Below are positions 1 to 6,808 of a DNA stretch of 38,173 nucleotides, piece by piece. A program made the translations under genes and the position numbers. The first letter of the stretch is position 1. Each line of letters begins with the position of its first letter. Under the pieces are notes generated by a model. That model saw only the letters and a list, made by a program, of their open reading frames with translations, made no database searches and had not been told where the DNA came from. The DNA is from Cryomorphaceae bacterium BACL29 MAG-121220-bin8 (lineage in GTDB: Bacteria; Bacteroidota; Bacteroidia; Flavobacteriales; Flavobacteriaceae): positions 1 to 38,173 of the forward strand of contig CAJJCV010000045.1 of the NCBI GenBank assembly GCA_905182765.1. The letters run 5' to 3'.

Positions 1-888
1 AGCATGGATGCTGTAAGTCTTGTTGCAGGTATAAGATACGATATTCATAATAATTTAGGAAGTTTTTTCACTCCAAGAATACACATGAGATATCAACCTT
101 ACGAAAAATCTGTTTTAAGGCTGTCACTTGGAACAGGGAGAAAATCTTCAAATATATTTTCAGAAAATCAAAATGTATTTGCAACAGGTCGTGAAATTAA
201 AATCTCAAATAAATCAGGAAAATTTTATGGACTTGATCCAGAAAAAGCTATTAATTACGGCCTTAGTTTTAGACAAGGATTTTTTATAAATAATAGGGAA
301 GGCGATATAACTTTTGATTATTATGTTACTGATTTTGATAATCAAATTGTTGTCGATTGGGAAACTCAAGGTGAGTTATCTTTCTATAATTTAAACGGAA
401 AAAGTTTTTCTAAAAGTTTACAAATTGATTTAGAATATCAAATAATTGATAATGTTTTGATAAAATCAACTTTTAAAAATTTTGATGTAAAAAAGCAATA
501 TGACTCTGGGTTTAAACAGAACCCGTTGACTCCAAAAAATAGATTTTTCACAAATATAGAAGCTTCCACAAATGAAAAAGAAAACGGATCTAAATGGAAG
601 TTTGATTTTACTTATAATTGGATAGGTACTCAAAGATTACCAAGTCATACTGAATTAGTTGACTTTAAAGGGAATTCACCATCTTACAGTTTAGTGAATT
701 CTCAAATAACAAGAGTGCTGTCAAATAAATTTGATGTTTATATTGGTGGAGAAAATATTGGTGGTTATACACAGAGTAATCCAATTATTGGTGGAGATGA
801 TCCTTTTGGAGCTGATTTTGATACTTCACTTATTTACGCACCTATACATGGGGCTTTAATTTATGTAGGTTTAAGATTTAATAACTAG
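1..888 (+). CDS. TonB-dependent outer-membrane receptor, C-terminal part
   Basis: This is the last 295 codons of a gene that starts before the window; the frame is open back to base 1. The sequence is an alternation of amphipathic beta-strands with turn residues, as in the barrel of TonB-dependent receptors, and it ends in a typical barrel strand with an aromatic residue near the C-terminus (GLRFNN). The plug domain and TonB box are outside the window. Such receptors import metal complexes or small nutrients across the outer membrane using TonB energy. The next two genes, 9 bp and then 11 bp apart, encode secreted metal-binding (HMA) proteins, so a metal such as copper is a reasonable guess for the ligand. 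That guess rests on context only. No upstream regulatory sequence can be seen. Confidence 0.85.
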   Translation, partial: SMDAVSLVAGIRYDIHNNLGSFFTPRIHMRYQPYEKSVLRLSLGTGRKSSNIFSENQNVFATGREIKISNKSGKFYGLDPEKAINYGLSFRQGFFINNREGDITFDYYVTDFDNQIVVDWETQGELSFYNLNGKSFSKSLQIDLEYQIIDNVLIKSTFKNFDVKKQYDSGFKQNPLTPKNRFFTNIEASTNEKENGSKWKFDFTYNWIGTQRLPSHTELVDFKGNSPSYSLVNSQITRVLSNKFDVYIGGENIGGYTQSNPIIGGDDPFGADFDTSLIYAPIHGALIYVGLRFNN

Positions 889-897
889 ATTTGTAAC

Positions 898-1242
898 ATG
901 AAATATTTAATTATTCTTTCACTATTCGTTTCATCTTTTTGTTTCTCACAAGAGAGTAATTCAAAATCTCAAAAAGTTTCTTTTAATGTTAAAGGAGTTT
1001 GTGAAATGTGTAAAGATAGAATTGAGAAAGGAACAATAAAATTAAAAGGAGTAAAATATGTTAACTGGGATATAATATCAAATAATATTTCGTTAATATA
1101 TAACTCTAAAAAAATAAACCTAGATGATATTCATAAAGGAATTTCCTTACTAGGTCATAGCACAGATAAACATACTGCACCTTCTGAAATATATAATAAT
1201 CTTCCAGATTGCTGTATGTATGAAACTTTAGAAATACATTAA
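898..1242 (+). CDS. Secreted heavy-metal-associated (HMA) domain protein, copy 1
   Basis: A 114-residue protein with an N-terminal signal peptide (about residues 1-18, ending FCFSQ) followed by one ferredoxin-like HMA domain. The metal site is CEMC at residues 35-38, in the context GVCEMCKDRIE. A second cysteine pair, CC at 105-106 in the motif NLPDCCMY, closes the protein. HMA domains bind soft metals such as copper, mercury or zinc through the CxxC loop; here the domain would act in the periplasm or on the outer membrane rather than in the cytosol. It starts 9 bp after the TonB-receptor gene, so the two are probably co-transcribed. The following gene is a paralogue with the same two cysteine motifs. 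Metal identity cannot be read from the sequence. Confidence 0.85.
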   Translation: MKYLIILSLFVSSFCFSQESNSKSQKVSFNVKGVCEMCKDRIEKGTIKLKGVKYVNWDIISNNISLIYNSKKINLDDIHKGISLLGHSTDKHTAPSEIYNNLPDCCMYETLEIH

Positions 1243-1253
1243 AATTATAAATT

Positions 1254-1658
1254 ATGAAATCAACATTAAAAATATTATTTTCATTAGCAATTGGACTTTT
1301 TATAGGCTATGTCGTTGCTGATTACACATCAACTGATCAAGTTGAAAATGTCGACGAAAAACAAGTAGAAGCTATTGTGGAACTTATGGGGACTGAAACT
1401 TCTTTCGCAGTAAAGGGTAACTGTAAGATGTGTAAAAAAACAATTGAAACTGCTGCTCTTTCTATGGAAGGAGTTTTGAAGGCAGATTGGGATGTAAAAA
1501 CCAAGCAAATTAATCTTGTTTATGATGATCAATTTATTGAACTAACAACTGTTCATAATGCAATTGCTCAGTCTGGTTATTCCACAGATCTTGTTGATCT
1601 AAATAAGGAAGCCTATGACAACCTACCTATGTGTTGTCAATATGATCCAGAAAAATAA
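1254..1658 (+). CDS. HMA domain protein, copy 2, N-terminally membrane-anchored or secreted
   Basis: A 134-residue protein with a hydrophobic N-terminal segment (about residues 5-22) that could be a signal peptide or a membrane anchor, an acidic linker (about 28-45), then an HMA domain with CKMC at residues 57-60. It ends with the same tail motif as its neighbour, NLPMCCQY, with CC at 127-128. It begins 11 bp after the first HMA gene, which suggests tandem duplication followed by divergence, mainly in the leader and linker. The likely job is extracytoplasmic binding or hand-over of a soft metal next to the TonB receptor encoded upstream. An anchored second copy could receive metal from the freely secreted first copy, but this is inference. 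Confidence 0.83.
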   Translation: MKSTLKILFSLAIGLFIGYVVADYTSTDQVENVDEKQVEAIVELMGTETSFAVKGNCKMCKKTIETAALSMEGVLKADWDVKTKQINLVYDDQFIELTTVHNAIAQSGYSTDLVDLNKEAYDNLPMCCQYDPEK

Positions 1659-1664
1659 TTTTTT

Positions 1665-1672
1665 TATCTTTA
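1665..1672 (+). promoter_or_regulatory. Possible -7 promoter element before the cupin gene
   Basis: TATCTTTA matches the Bacteroidota -7 consensus TAnnTTTG in all but the last base. It lies 19 bp before the cupin start codon. No TTG is present at the expected -33 distance, so support is weak. The same octamer occurs upstream of the DUF2911 gene. Confidence 0.25.
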
Positions 1673-1691
1673 GTGTTATAAACTAATTATT

Positions 1692-2195
1692 ATGAAAAAA
1701 ATTACATTATTACTTATTTCTGTATTGTTTACTAACTGTGTAGATATTGATGTTAAGTCAGGTGACGATGCTAAAAATCATTTAGAGTCATCTAGTTCTA
1801 TGCCTTTTTTTAAAACTGGAGATTTAATGACTAATATTTCTGAAGATCCAATGGGTAATATATTGGATTATCCTGATTCTAACGCTGCAGTTACAAGTCA
1901 AGTTAAAGTTTGGGAATCAGGCTTTAAATCGCCATGGCATTACCATCCATATTCTGGTCCTGCATACATTTTGCAAGGTGAATTAACTGTGAATTATGAT
2001 ACTGAAACATCTATTGATGATTCTGGTACAGAAAAAAAGATTACCAAAACTCAAACATTTAAAAAAGGAGAAGCTTTTTTAGGCATTCCAAACACTTGGC
2101 ATGTTTCAGAAAACCGTGGTTCTGAAGATTTGATTTTTATGATTCATTGGTTAGGTGAAAAAGACAAGCCTGTAGCTTTTTTAGAAGAAAAGTAA
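1692..2195 (+). CDS. Cupin-domain lipoprotein
   Basis: A 167-residue protein with a lipoprotein leader; the probable lipidated cysteine is Cys16 (LFTNC). The rest is a single cupin barrel. Metal-binding motif 1 is visible around HYHPYSGPAYILQGEL and motif 2 around the GIPNTWHVSENRG stretch, with a conserved histidine in each. Small cupins bind a metal ion and either catalyse a simple reaction or sense a ligand; no substrate can be assigned. It follows the HMA pair by 33 bp and ends at a strong two-way terminator, so it is either the last gene of the metal operon or has its own weak promoter. Confidence 0.8.
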   Translation: MKKITLLLISVLFTNCVDIDVKSGDDAKNHLESSSSMPFFKTGDLMTNISEDPMGNILDYPDSNAAVTSQVKVWESGFKSPWHYHPYSGPAYILQGELTVNYDTETSIDDSGTEKKITKTQTFKKGEAFLGIPNTWHVSENRGSEDLIFMIHWLGEKDKPVAFLEEK

Positions 2196-2216
2196 AAACT
2201 CTATTTAATATTTTTA

Positions 2217-2244
2217 TTAAAATCCTCTTCTAGAGGGTTTTTTT
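2217..2244. terminator. Two-way intrinsic terminator between cupin and aldehyde dehydrogenase genes
   Basis: An 8-bp stem (2221-2228 with 2232-2239, one T-G pair) with a 3-base loop is followed by a run of T on the + strand and preceded by a run of A, so it gives a U-tract on both strands. It sits between two convergent genes and overlaps the stop codon of the aldehyde dehydrogenase. Confidence 0.8.
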
Positions 2245-3784
2245 ATAGATCAAAGTTAATCCCCTGGGCCAGAGCTAATTCATTTGAGTAATTAATAGTG
2301 TTTGTTTGTCTTCGCATATAAACTTTCCATGCATCTGATCCACTTTCTCTTCCACCTCCAGTTTCTTTTTCTCCACCAAACGCACCACCAATTTCAGCTC
2401 CAGATGTTCCTATATTTACATTAGCAATACCACAATCACTTCCTAAGTTTGATAAGAATATTTCAGATTCTTTTAGATCTTTAGTCATAATCGATGATGA
2501 AAGTCCTTGTTTAACATCATTCATTATTTCAATGGCATTTTGAACATCTCCTTTATATTCGATAATATATAAAATAGGTGCAAATGTTTCTTTTTGTACA
2601 ATTGCTGCTTCGTTTTTAATTTCAGCAATTGCAGGTTTTACATAACACCCGCTTTTATAACTATCTCCTGATAGAACTTCACCATTAACAATAAACTTAC
2701 CACCTTCTTTATCAATTTGACTTAGTGCTGAATTAAATTGACTAACAGCATCAGTATCTATCAGAGGGCCTACATGATTACTTTCGTCTAGTGGGTTACC
2801 TATTTTCAACTGACTGTAAGCTTTTGCTAATTCAGTTTTAATTTCTGAAATTATAGATTCATGTACAATGATTCTTCTTGTTGATGTACATCTTTGTCCA
2901 CATGTTCCAACAGCTCCAAATACAATGTTTATTACAGCTTGTTTAATATCAACACTTGGTGTAACTATAATTGCATTATTTCCTCCTAATTCAAGTAATG
3001 ATTTACCTAGTCTTGCACCAACTTTTTGAGCAACATCTTTCCCCATTCTTGTTGATCCAGTAGCTGAAAGAAGGTTTATTCTATTGTCTTCCGACATCCA
3101 TTTTCCAACTTGACTATCTCCATTTATTAGACAAGATATACCATTATCCATGTTGTTTTCTTTTAAAACATCAGCTATTAACTTTTGACAAAACACTCCA
3201 CACAATGGAGTTTTTTCAGATGGTTTCCATATACAAACATTTCCACAGACCCATGCTAAGGCAACATTCCAACTCCAAACTGCTACAGGAAAATTGAAAG
3301 CTGATATAATACCAACTATTCCAAGCGGATGATATTGCTCATACATTCTATGGTTAGGTCTCTCAGAATGCATTGTTAGACCATATAGCTGTCTAGAAAG
3401 ACCTACTGCAAAGTCACATATATCTATCATTTCTTGAACCTCTCCTAATCCTTCTTGAAGTGATTTACCCATTTCAATTGAAACCAGTTCTCCAAGCTCA
3501 GCTTTATGTTCTCTTATTTTATTTCCCAGTTGTCTAACGAGTTCTCCTCTTTTAGGTGCTGGAATTTTTCTAAATGATTTAAAGGCGTTTTGAGCATCTG
3601 TAATTAACTTTTCATAATCATCTTTATTTCCAGTACTTATTTTTCCTAACTCAGATCCATCAACAGGACTAAAAGAACTAATTTTCGAATCTGATCCAAA
3701 CCATTCTGATCCATTAGAACAACCATGTTGCTGGTCCTTAATTCCAAGTTTATTTAATATTTCTGATATGTTGTTTTGAGTCAT
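2243..3784 (-). CDS. Aldehyde dehydrogenase, ALDH7 family (alpha-aminoadipic semialdehyde dehydrogenase-like)
   Basis: A 513-residue NAD-dependent aldehyde dehydrogenase. The catalytic cysteine is in GTCGQRCTS and the general-base glutamate in LLELGGNN. The C-terminal block with GGAFGGEKETGGGRESGSD and the YMRRQT motif is typical of ALDH7 (antiquitin), which oxidises alpha-aminoadipate semialdehyde (in equilibrium with piperideine-6-carboxylate) in lysine breakdown. I chose the ATG at 3784 rather than an in-frame TTG at 3805, because that TTG lies inside a good -7 promoter box (3803-3810) and homologues lack a long leader. It diverges from a Rieske oxygenase gene with 83 bp between the start codons. 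Substrate is likely a semialdehyde from amino-acid breakdown; this follows from family only. Confidence 0.9.
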   Translation of the reverse strand: MTQNNISEILNKLGIKDQQHGCSNGSEWFGSDSKISSFSPVDGSELGKISTGNKDDYEKLITDAQNAFKSFRKIPAPKRGELVRQLGNKIREHKAELGELVSIEMGKSLQEGLGEVQEMIDICDFAVGLSRQLYGLTMHSERPNHRMYEQYHPLGIVGIISAFNFPVAVWSWNVALAWVCGNVCIWKPSEKTPLCGVFCQKLIADVLKENNMDNGISCLINGDSQVGKWMSEDNRINLLSATGSTRMGKDVAQKVGARLGKSLLELGGNNAIIVTPSVDIKQAVINIVFGAVGTCGQRCTSTRRIIVHESIISEIKTELAKAYSQLKIGNPLDESNHVGPLIDTDAVSQFNSALSQIDKEGGKFIVNGEVLSGDSYKSGCYVKPAIAEIKNEAAIVQKETFAPILYIIEYKGDVQNAIEIMNDVKQGLSSSIMTKDLKESEIFLSNLGSDCGIANVNIGTSGAEIGGAFGGEKETGGGRESGSDAWKVYMRRQTNTINYSNELALAQGINFDL

Positions 3785-3802
3785 TTTTGATTGTTTATTC
3801 AG

Positions 3803-3810
3803 CAAACTTA
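3803..3810 (-). promoter_or_regulatory. -7 promoter element of the aldehyde dehydrogenase gene
   Basis: Reading the reverse strand, TAAGTTTG is a perfect match to the Bacteroidota -7 consensus TAnnTTTG, 18 bp before the ATG at 3784. It predicts a leader of about 12 nt. No clear TTG is seen at -33. It supports the shorter protein start. Confidence 0.45.
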
Positions 3811-3817
3811 ATCAAAT

Positions 3818-3847
3818 TTGAATTGTTTATTTTTTCAGTTAACTTGG
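3818..3847 (+). promoter_or_regulatory. Possible promoter of the Rieske oxygenase gene
   Basis: TTG at 3818-3820 and TAACTTGG at 3840-3847 are 19 bp apart, the usual spacing of the Bacteroidota -33 (TTG) and -7 (TAnnTTTG) elements; the -7 box has one mismatch. Transcription would begin about 14 bp before the ATG at 3868. Confidence 0.35.
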
Positions 3848-3867
3848 AATTAGATAATAGTCAAAAA

Positions 3868-4953
3868 ATGAAAAATAAATTTAATGTAGAATCGGATATT
3901 ACTAAGGCTGAAACTCTACCATCTTCTTTTTATAAAGACTCTCAAGTTTTTGAAAATTTAAAATCTAAAATATTTTTAAAATCATGGCAATGGATAGGAG
4001 ATTCTGATTTAGTTAAAGATAAAAATTCCGTTTATCCTTCTACTATTTTAGAAGACTACTTAAATGAGCCTATAGTTTTAACAAAAGATGACGATGATGT
4101 TATTCATTGTTTAACAAACGTGTGTACTCACAGAGGAAATCTTTTAGTTTTTGAACCTTCTAAAGCAAAAAAACTCATTTGCATGTATCACGGTAGAAGA
4201 TTTAATAACAAAGGAAAATTTGAATTTATGCCTGAGTTTGATAAGGCTAAAGATTTTCCCAGACCATGTGATGATTTACATAAGTTTCCTCTTGTTAAGT
4301 GGGGTAAATTATTATTTGCTGGGTTAAATCCCTCATTTGATTTTCAAAAAGTAATTGAGAAAATTAATGAAAGAGTTGGGTTTCTTCCAATTGAAAAATT
4401 TGATTTTGATGATTCTTTATCAAAAGATTTCACAATTAATGCTCACTGGGCGTTGTACTGTGATAATTATTTAGAGGGATTTCATATTCCATTTGTTCAT
4501 AAAGATTTAAATGAGGTTTTAGATTACAATGTTTATAAAACAGAAATTTATGATCATTGTAACCTGCAAATTGGATATAGTGAGGATGATTCTGATGTTT
4601 TTAATTTACCTGAGGATCATATAGATTTTGGAAAAAATGTAGCAGCTTACTATTACTGGGTTTTTCCAAATATGATGTTTAATTTTTATCCATGGGGACT
4701 ATCTATAAATATTGTTAAACCTATTTCAGATTCCTTGACTAAGGTTTCTTTTAGATCATATGTTTTTGACGATTCTAAACGAAATAGGGGAGCGGGTAAT
4801 CAACTTCAAAAGGTTGAAGAAGAGGATGAGTTTGTGGTAGAAAACGTTCATAATGGATTAAGATCGTCTTTTTATAAAGCTGGAAGGTTTTCACCAACAA
4901 GAGAGCAGGGTGTTCATCACTTCCATAGATTGATTTCTGAATTTCTGAACTAA
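3868..4953 (+). CDS. Rieske non-heme iron oxygenase, alpha subunit
   Basis: A 361-residue ring-hydroxylating-type oxygenase. The Rieske [2Fe-2S] ligands are Cys86/His88 (CTHRGN) and Cys105/His108 (CMYHGR). The catalytic mononuclear iron site follows the pattern N200-xx-E203-xx-H206-xxxx-H211 in the stretch NYLEGFHIPFVHKD. The ATG at 3868 was chosen over upstream in-frame codons because it gives the usual family N-terminus and lies below a plausible promoter. No beta subunit, ferredoxin or reductase is encoded nearby, so electrons must come from elsewhere. Members act on aromatic rings, quaternary amines such as choline or carnitine, or side chains. Divergence from an ALDH7 gene suggests the oxygenase may yield an aldehyde for that enzyme, but no substrate can be named. 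Confidence 0.9.
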   Translation: MKNKFNVESDITKAETLPSSFYKDSQVFENLKSKIFLKSWQWIGDSDLVKDKNSVYPSTILEDYLNEPIVLTKDDDDVIHCLTNVCTHRGNLLVFEPSKAKKLICMYHGRRFNNKGKFEFMPEFDKAKDFPRPCDDLHKFPLVKWGKLLFAGLNPSFDFQKVIEKINERVGFLPIEKFDFDDSLSKDFTINAHWALYCDNYLEGFHIPFVHKDLNEVLDYNVYKTEIYDHCNLQIGYSEDDSDVFNLPEDHIDFGKNVAAYYYWVFPNMMFNFYPWGLSINIVKPISDSLTKVSFRSYVFDDSKRNRGAGNQLQKVEEEDEFVVENVHNGLRSSFYKAGRFSPTREQGVHHFHRLISEFLN

Positions 4954-4970
4954 AAAAGTGAATCTTTTTT
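4952..4970. terminator. Weak A/T-rich hairpin, possible two-way terminator
   Basis: A perfect 7-bp stem of six A-T pairs and one G-C pair (4952-4958 with 4964-4970) with a 5-base loop lies between two convergent genes, starting in the Rieske gene stop codon. Its stability is low, so the call is tentative. Confidence 0.35.
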
Positions 4971-4989
4971 AATTTAAAGTTTTATAATG

Positions 4990-5214
4990 TTATTCTATTA
5001 TTTCGTAGTCAATATTTAATTTTCGTAAAGCTCTTAAACAAAAACTTGAGTTTTTAGATTCTATTTCAATATCAACAGCATCTCCCTCAAGGAGTATTGA
5101 TGTAAGTTCGTTTGACAGAGTTTCGCTAATGTTGATTGCTAACTCATTAATACATTTTGATATTGCTCTTCTATCAGGTCTTTGGGAATTACAAGATAAT
5201 AGGTTTAATTTCAT
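4990..5214 (-). CDS. Small conserved-looking protein of unknown function
   Basis: A 74-residue, soluble-looking protein with no signal peptide or membrane segment. The N-terminal half is a helix-prone stretch (about residues 15-42) and the C-terminal half reads as strand-helix-strand, ending in the acidic DYEIIE. Cysteines are at 8, 21 and 58 but do not form a known metal motif. I do not recognise the family. It stands alone on the reverse strand, convergent with the Rieske gene; the next upstream reverse-strand gene is a 41-residue membrane peptide gene 73 bp away. Codon use and absence of a longer competing frame make it likely to be real. Confidence 0.6.
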   Translation of the reverse strand: MKLNLLSCNSQRPDRRAISKCINELAINISETLSNELTSILLEGDAVDIEIESKNSSFCLRALRKLNIDYEIIE

Positions 5215-5287
5215 AATAATGATATATTAATGCAATATAGTAGATTTTGTAGATTTCTGAATCAATAGTAGAAGATATGCATTTGTT

Positions 5288-5413
5288 TTAGTTTATCCAG
5301 AAACCATAGTATAGTACCGTGGCACAAATAATGGTTACAACAACTACAAATAGAACTCCCAACAAATTAGATTCTTTTGTTTTTTTGTTATAAATAAAAT
5401 CTTTGAAATTCAT
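5288..5413 (-). CDS. Very small single-pass membrane protein
   Basis: A 41-codon frame that starts with ATG at 5413 and stops with TAA at 5288. The first 17 residues are charged and hydrophilic (MNFKDFIYNKKTKES), followed by about 20 hydrophobic residues (VLFVVVVTIIC and on) that would form one transmembrane helix, then a short aromatic tail. The positive-inside rule would leave the N-terminus in the cytoplasm. It fills most of the only long gap between larger genes in this part of the window (5215-5539). The rest of that gap shows nothing I can identify. Function unknown; small helix proteins of this kind are often subunits of respiratory or transport complexes, but nothing adjacent points to a partner. 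Confidence 0.5.
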   Translation of the reverse strand: MNFKDFIYNKKTKESNLLGVLFVVVVTIICATVLYYGFWIN

Positions 5414-5515
5414 AATTAGATTGGTTTATACTTCAAATTTGTAAATGTTAGTTTAACCTACTTACATGGTTTTGAAATAGCTAAACTGAATGAGGAAGAA
5501 ATGCCTATGGTTTAG

Positions 5516-5523
5516 TATCTTTA
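5516..5523 (+). promoter_or_regulatory. Possible -7 promoter element before the DUF2911 gene
   Basis: TATCTTTA, seven of eight matches to TAnnTTTG, lies 17 bp before the ATG at 5540. The same octamer precedes the cupin gene. There is no -33 TTG at the right distance. Confidence 0.25.
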
Positions 5524-5539
5524 TAAAAAATAAATACAT

Positions 5540-6073
5540 ATGAAAAATTCAATTTTTACTTTCGCTTTTTTTTTAATTACATTGATTAGCTCATTACAGT
5601 TAACAGCGCAAAATTTTAAAGACTTAGATAAAAGCCCAATGGATGTGGCAGCGTTTCCGAGTAGTTACAAAATTTCAGATAAAACAGTAAAAGTAATATA
5701 CAGTCGCCCTCAATTAAATGGAAGAGATTTAGTGAAATTAGCACCACCTGAAATGGTTTGGAGAACAGGAGCAAATGAAGCAGCAGAAATCACATTTTAT
5801 AAAGATGTTATTTTTGGAGGTAAAGCATTAAAGGCAGGGACTTATTCTCTATTTACAATACCTTCTTTCGATGGAGATTGGACCGTAATTATTAATAGTG
5901 CAAGAAATGTTTGGGGCTCATATTACTATAAGCAAGATCAAGATGTTATTCGTGTTTCTGGTAAAACATCTACAACGGAAGAAAATATTGAAGCATTCTC
6001 TATGATGTTTGATAAAGATATGACATTAAAAATAGGCTGGGGAAAGACCGTTGTTTCAGTATCTATAGAATAA
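5540..6073 (+). CDS. Secreted DUF2911 family protein
   Basis: A 177-residue protein with a signal peptide (about residues 1-24, ending LQLTAQ) and a DUF2911 domain covering the rest. The family signature is visible as YSRPQLNGRD, then WRTGANEAAEITFYKDV, GKALKAGTYSLFTIP and WTVIINSARN. DUF2911 proteins are common in Bacteroidota, are exported, and have no established biochemical role. The gene has its own upstream region on the + strand, after a 125-bp stretch without any gene. The length matches stand-alone members of the family, so it is intact. Confidence 0.88.
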   Translation: MKNSIFTFAFFLITLISSLQLTAQNFKDLDKSPMDVAAFPSSYKISDKTVKVIYSRPQLNGRDLVKLAPPEMVWRTGANEAAEITFYKDVIFGGKALKAGTYSLFTIPSFDGDWTVIINSARNVWGSYYYKQDQDVIRVSGKTSTTEENIEAFSMMFDKDMTLKIGWGKTVVSVSIE

Positions 6074-6184
6074 GCTTTATTAATACTTTACAGATGAAAT
6101 TGTCGTTGTATAATACAGGTCTTTTGTAGATGGTTATTACAGCTTGTCTAGGGTTGCTTATTTTTAATATCATATATTATTTTT

Positions 6185-6343
6185 ATGAATCAAAAAACTG
6201 AACATATATTATTCTTTGTTTACAATATTGTATTCATCATATTAGTTTTGTTTACTGATTATCTTTCTGGTAATTTGTGGTTACCTTTTCTGTTAGTAAG
6301 TGCTTTCTGGATAAGCAGATTAATAAAGCAAGACGAATCATAG
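6185..6343 (+). CDS. Small two-helix membrane protein, 52 residues
   Basis: A 52-residue frame beginning at ATG 6185 and ending at TAG 6343. After a short polar start (MNQKTEH) there are two hydrophobic segments, about residues 8-24 and 29-44, then a charged tail (RLIKQDES). This is a hairpin-type membrane protein. It ends 3 bp before the next small membrane gene, and both genes share the same junction text (TCATAGTTTAT around the stop). No family recognised. The 111 bp between the DUF2911 stop and this start hold only tiny frames. Confidence 0.5.
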   Translation: MNQKTEHILFFVYNIVFIILVLFTDYLSGNLWLPFLLVSAFWISRLIKQDES

Positions 6344-6346
6344 TTT

Positions 6347-6538
6347 ATGAAAAGACAATTAAAACATTTACCTTTTATTATGGCTATTGGTTTGTTTCTT
6401 TTAGGAGTTTCAGATTTCAGCGACGAAACTGATTTACTTGATCCGTTTAACGAACCCTCTCAATACTATTTTACAGCTACTTTTTTAATAATGTTTTTTC
6501 TTTGGAAGAATAATTACTTTACTCGAAATAAATCATAG
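6347..6538 (+). CDS. Small two-helix membrane protein, 63 residues
   Basis: A 63-residue protein with hydrophobic segments at about residues 8-22 and 41-56, joined by an acidic linker (SDFSDETDLLDPFNE). The C-terminal tail is basic (NNYFTRNKS). It starts 3 bp after the stop of a 52-residue membrane protein and appears to be the second gene of a short operon whose third member has lost its start codon. I do not recognise the family. The tandem of two tiny membrane proteins followed by a secreted-protein remnant suggests a formerly longer envelope operon. Confidence 0.55.
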   Translation: MKRQLKHLPFIMAIGLFLLGVSDFSDETDLLDPFNEPSQYYFTATFLIMFFLWKNNYFTRNKS

Positions 6539-6540
6539 TT

Positions 6541-6621
6541 TATAAAAAAAAGTTAGTATCTGTTTTATTGTTTATTCCTTTATTTGCTTTTGCTCAAAAC
6601 CAGTATTTCAGTTACGTATAG
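6541..6621 (+). pseudogene. Start-less, truncated remnant of a secreted protein gene
   Basis: This frame encodes a textbook Bacteroidota signal peptide, KKKLVSVLLFIPLFAFAQ, but has no start codon. Where ATG is expected the sequence is TAGTTTATAAAAAAAAG, while the intact gene just upstream begins at TAGTTTATGAAAAG, so loss of the G of ATG explains the difference. Only eight codons follow the cleavage site before a TAG stop, and the last bases overlap the 3' end of the reverse-strand regulator gene. The best reading is that a secreted-protein gene was cut off when the neighbouring regulator module arrived or when DNA between them was lost. A functional 27-residue peptide from a rare start codon is possible but unlikely. 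Confidence 0.55.
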
Positions 6622-6808
6622 AGAATGTAAATATATCCTCAATTGTTGTTTTAAATAAATTCGCCATTTTAAATGCGGTTGGCAAACTTGGATCAAATTT
6701 TTCTTTTTCTATAGCGTTTATTGCTTGACGAGATATTCCAATTAACTCTGCTAGTTCTTCTTGAGTTAATTTTTGACTTTTTCTAAGTTCTTTTACATTA
6801 TTTTTCAT
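6608..6808 (-). CDS. XRE-family helix-turn-helix transcriptional regulator
   Basis: A 66-residue, single-domain DNA-binding protein. The helix-turn-helix spans about residues 12-45 (LTQEELAELIGISRQAINAIEK), as in Cro/C1-type repressors. There is no extra sensor domain. Its start overlaps the stop of the preceding membrane-protein gene by 4 bp (ATGA), so the two are translationally coupled. Small XRE regulators paired with a four-helix membrane protein are widespread, and the pair is usually autoregulated. Two copies of a 17-bp repeat flank the -7 box of this operon and are the obvious candidate operators. The 3' end overlaps the decayed secreted-protein remnant on the other strand. Confidence 0.85.
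   Translation of the reverse strand: MKNNVKELRKSQKLTQEELAELIGISRQAINAIEKEKFDPSLPTAFKMANLFKTTIEDIFTFSIRN

Noticed and set aside
3785-3805. Longer start of the aldehyde dehydrogenase at the TTG ending at 3805
   Set aside because: The TTG falls in the predicted -7 promoter box and the ATG at 3784 gives a normal family N-terminus.
6130-6201. A 23-codon hydrophobic frame (MVITACLGLL...) overlapping the start of the 52-residue membrane protein gene
   Set aside because: Too short, overlaps a better frame by 17 bp, and such hydrophobic frames arise easily in T-rich sequence.
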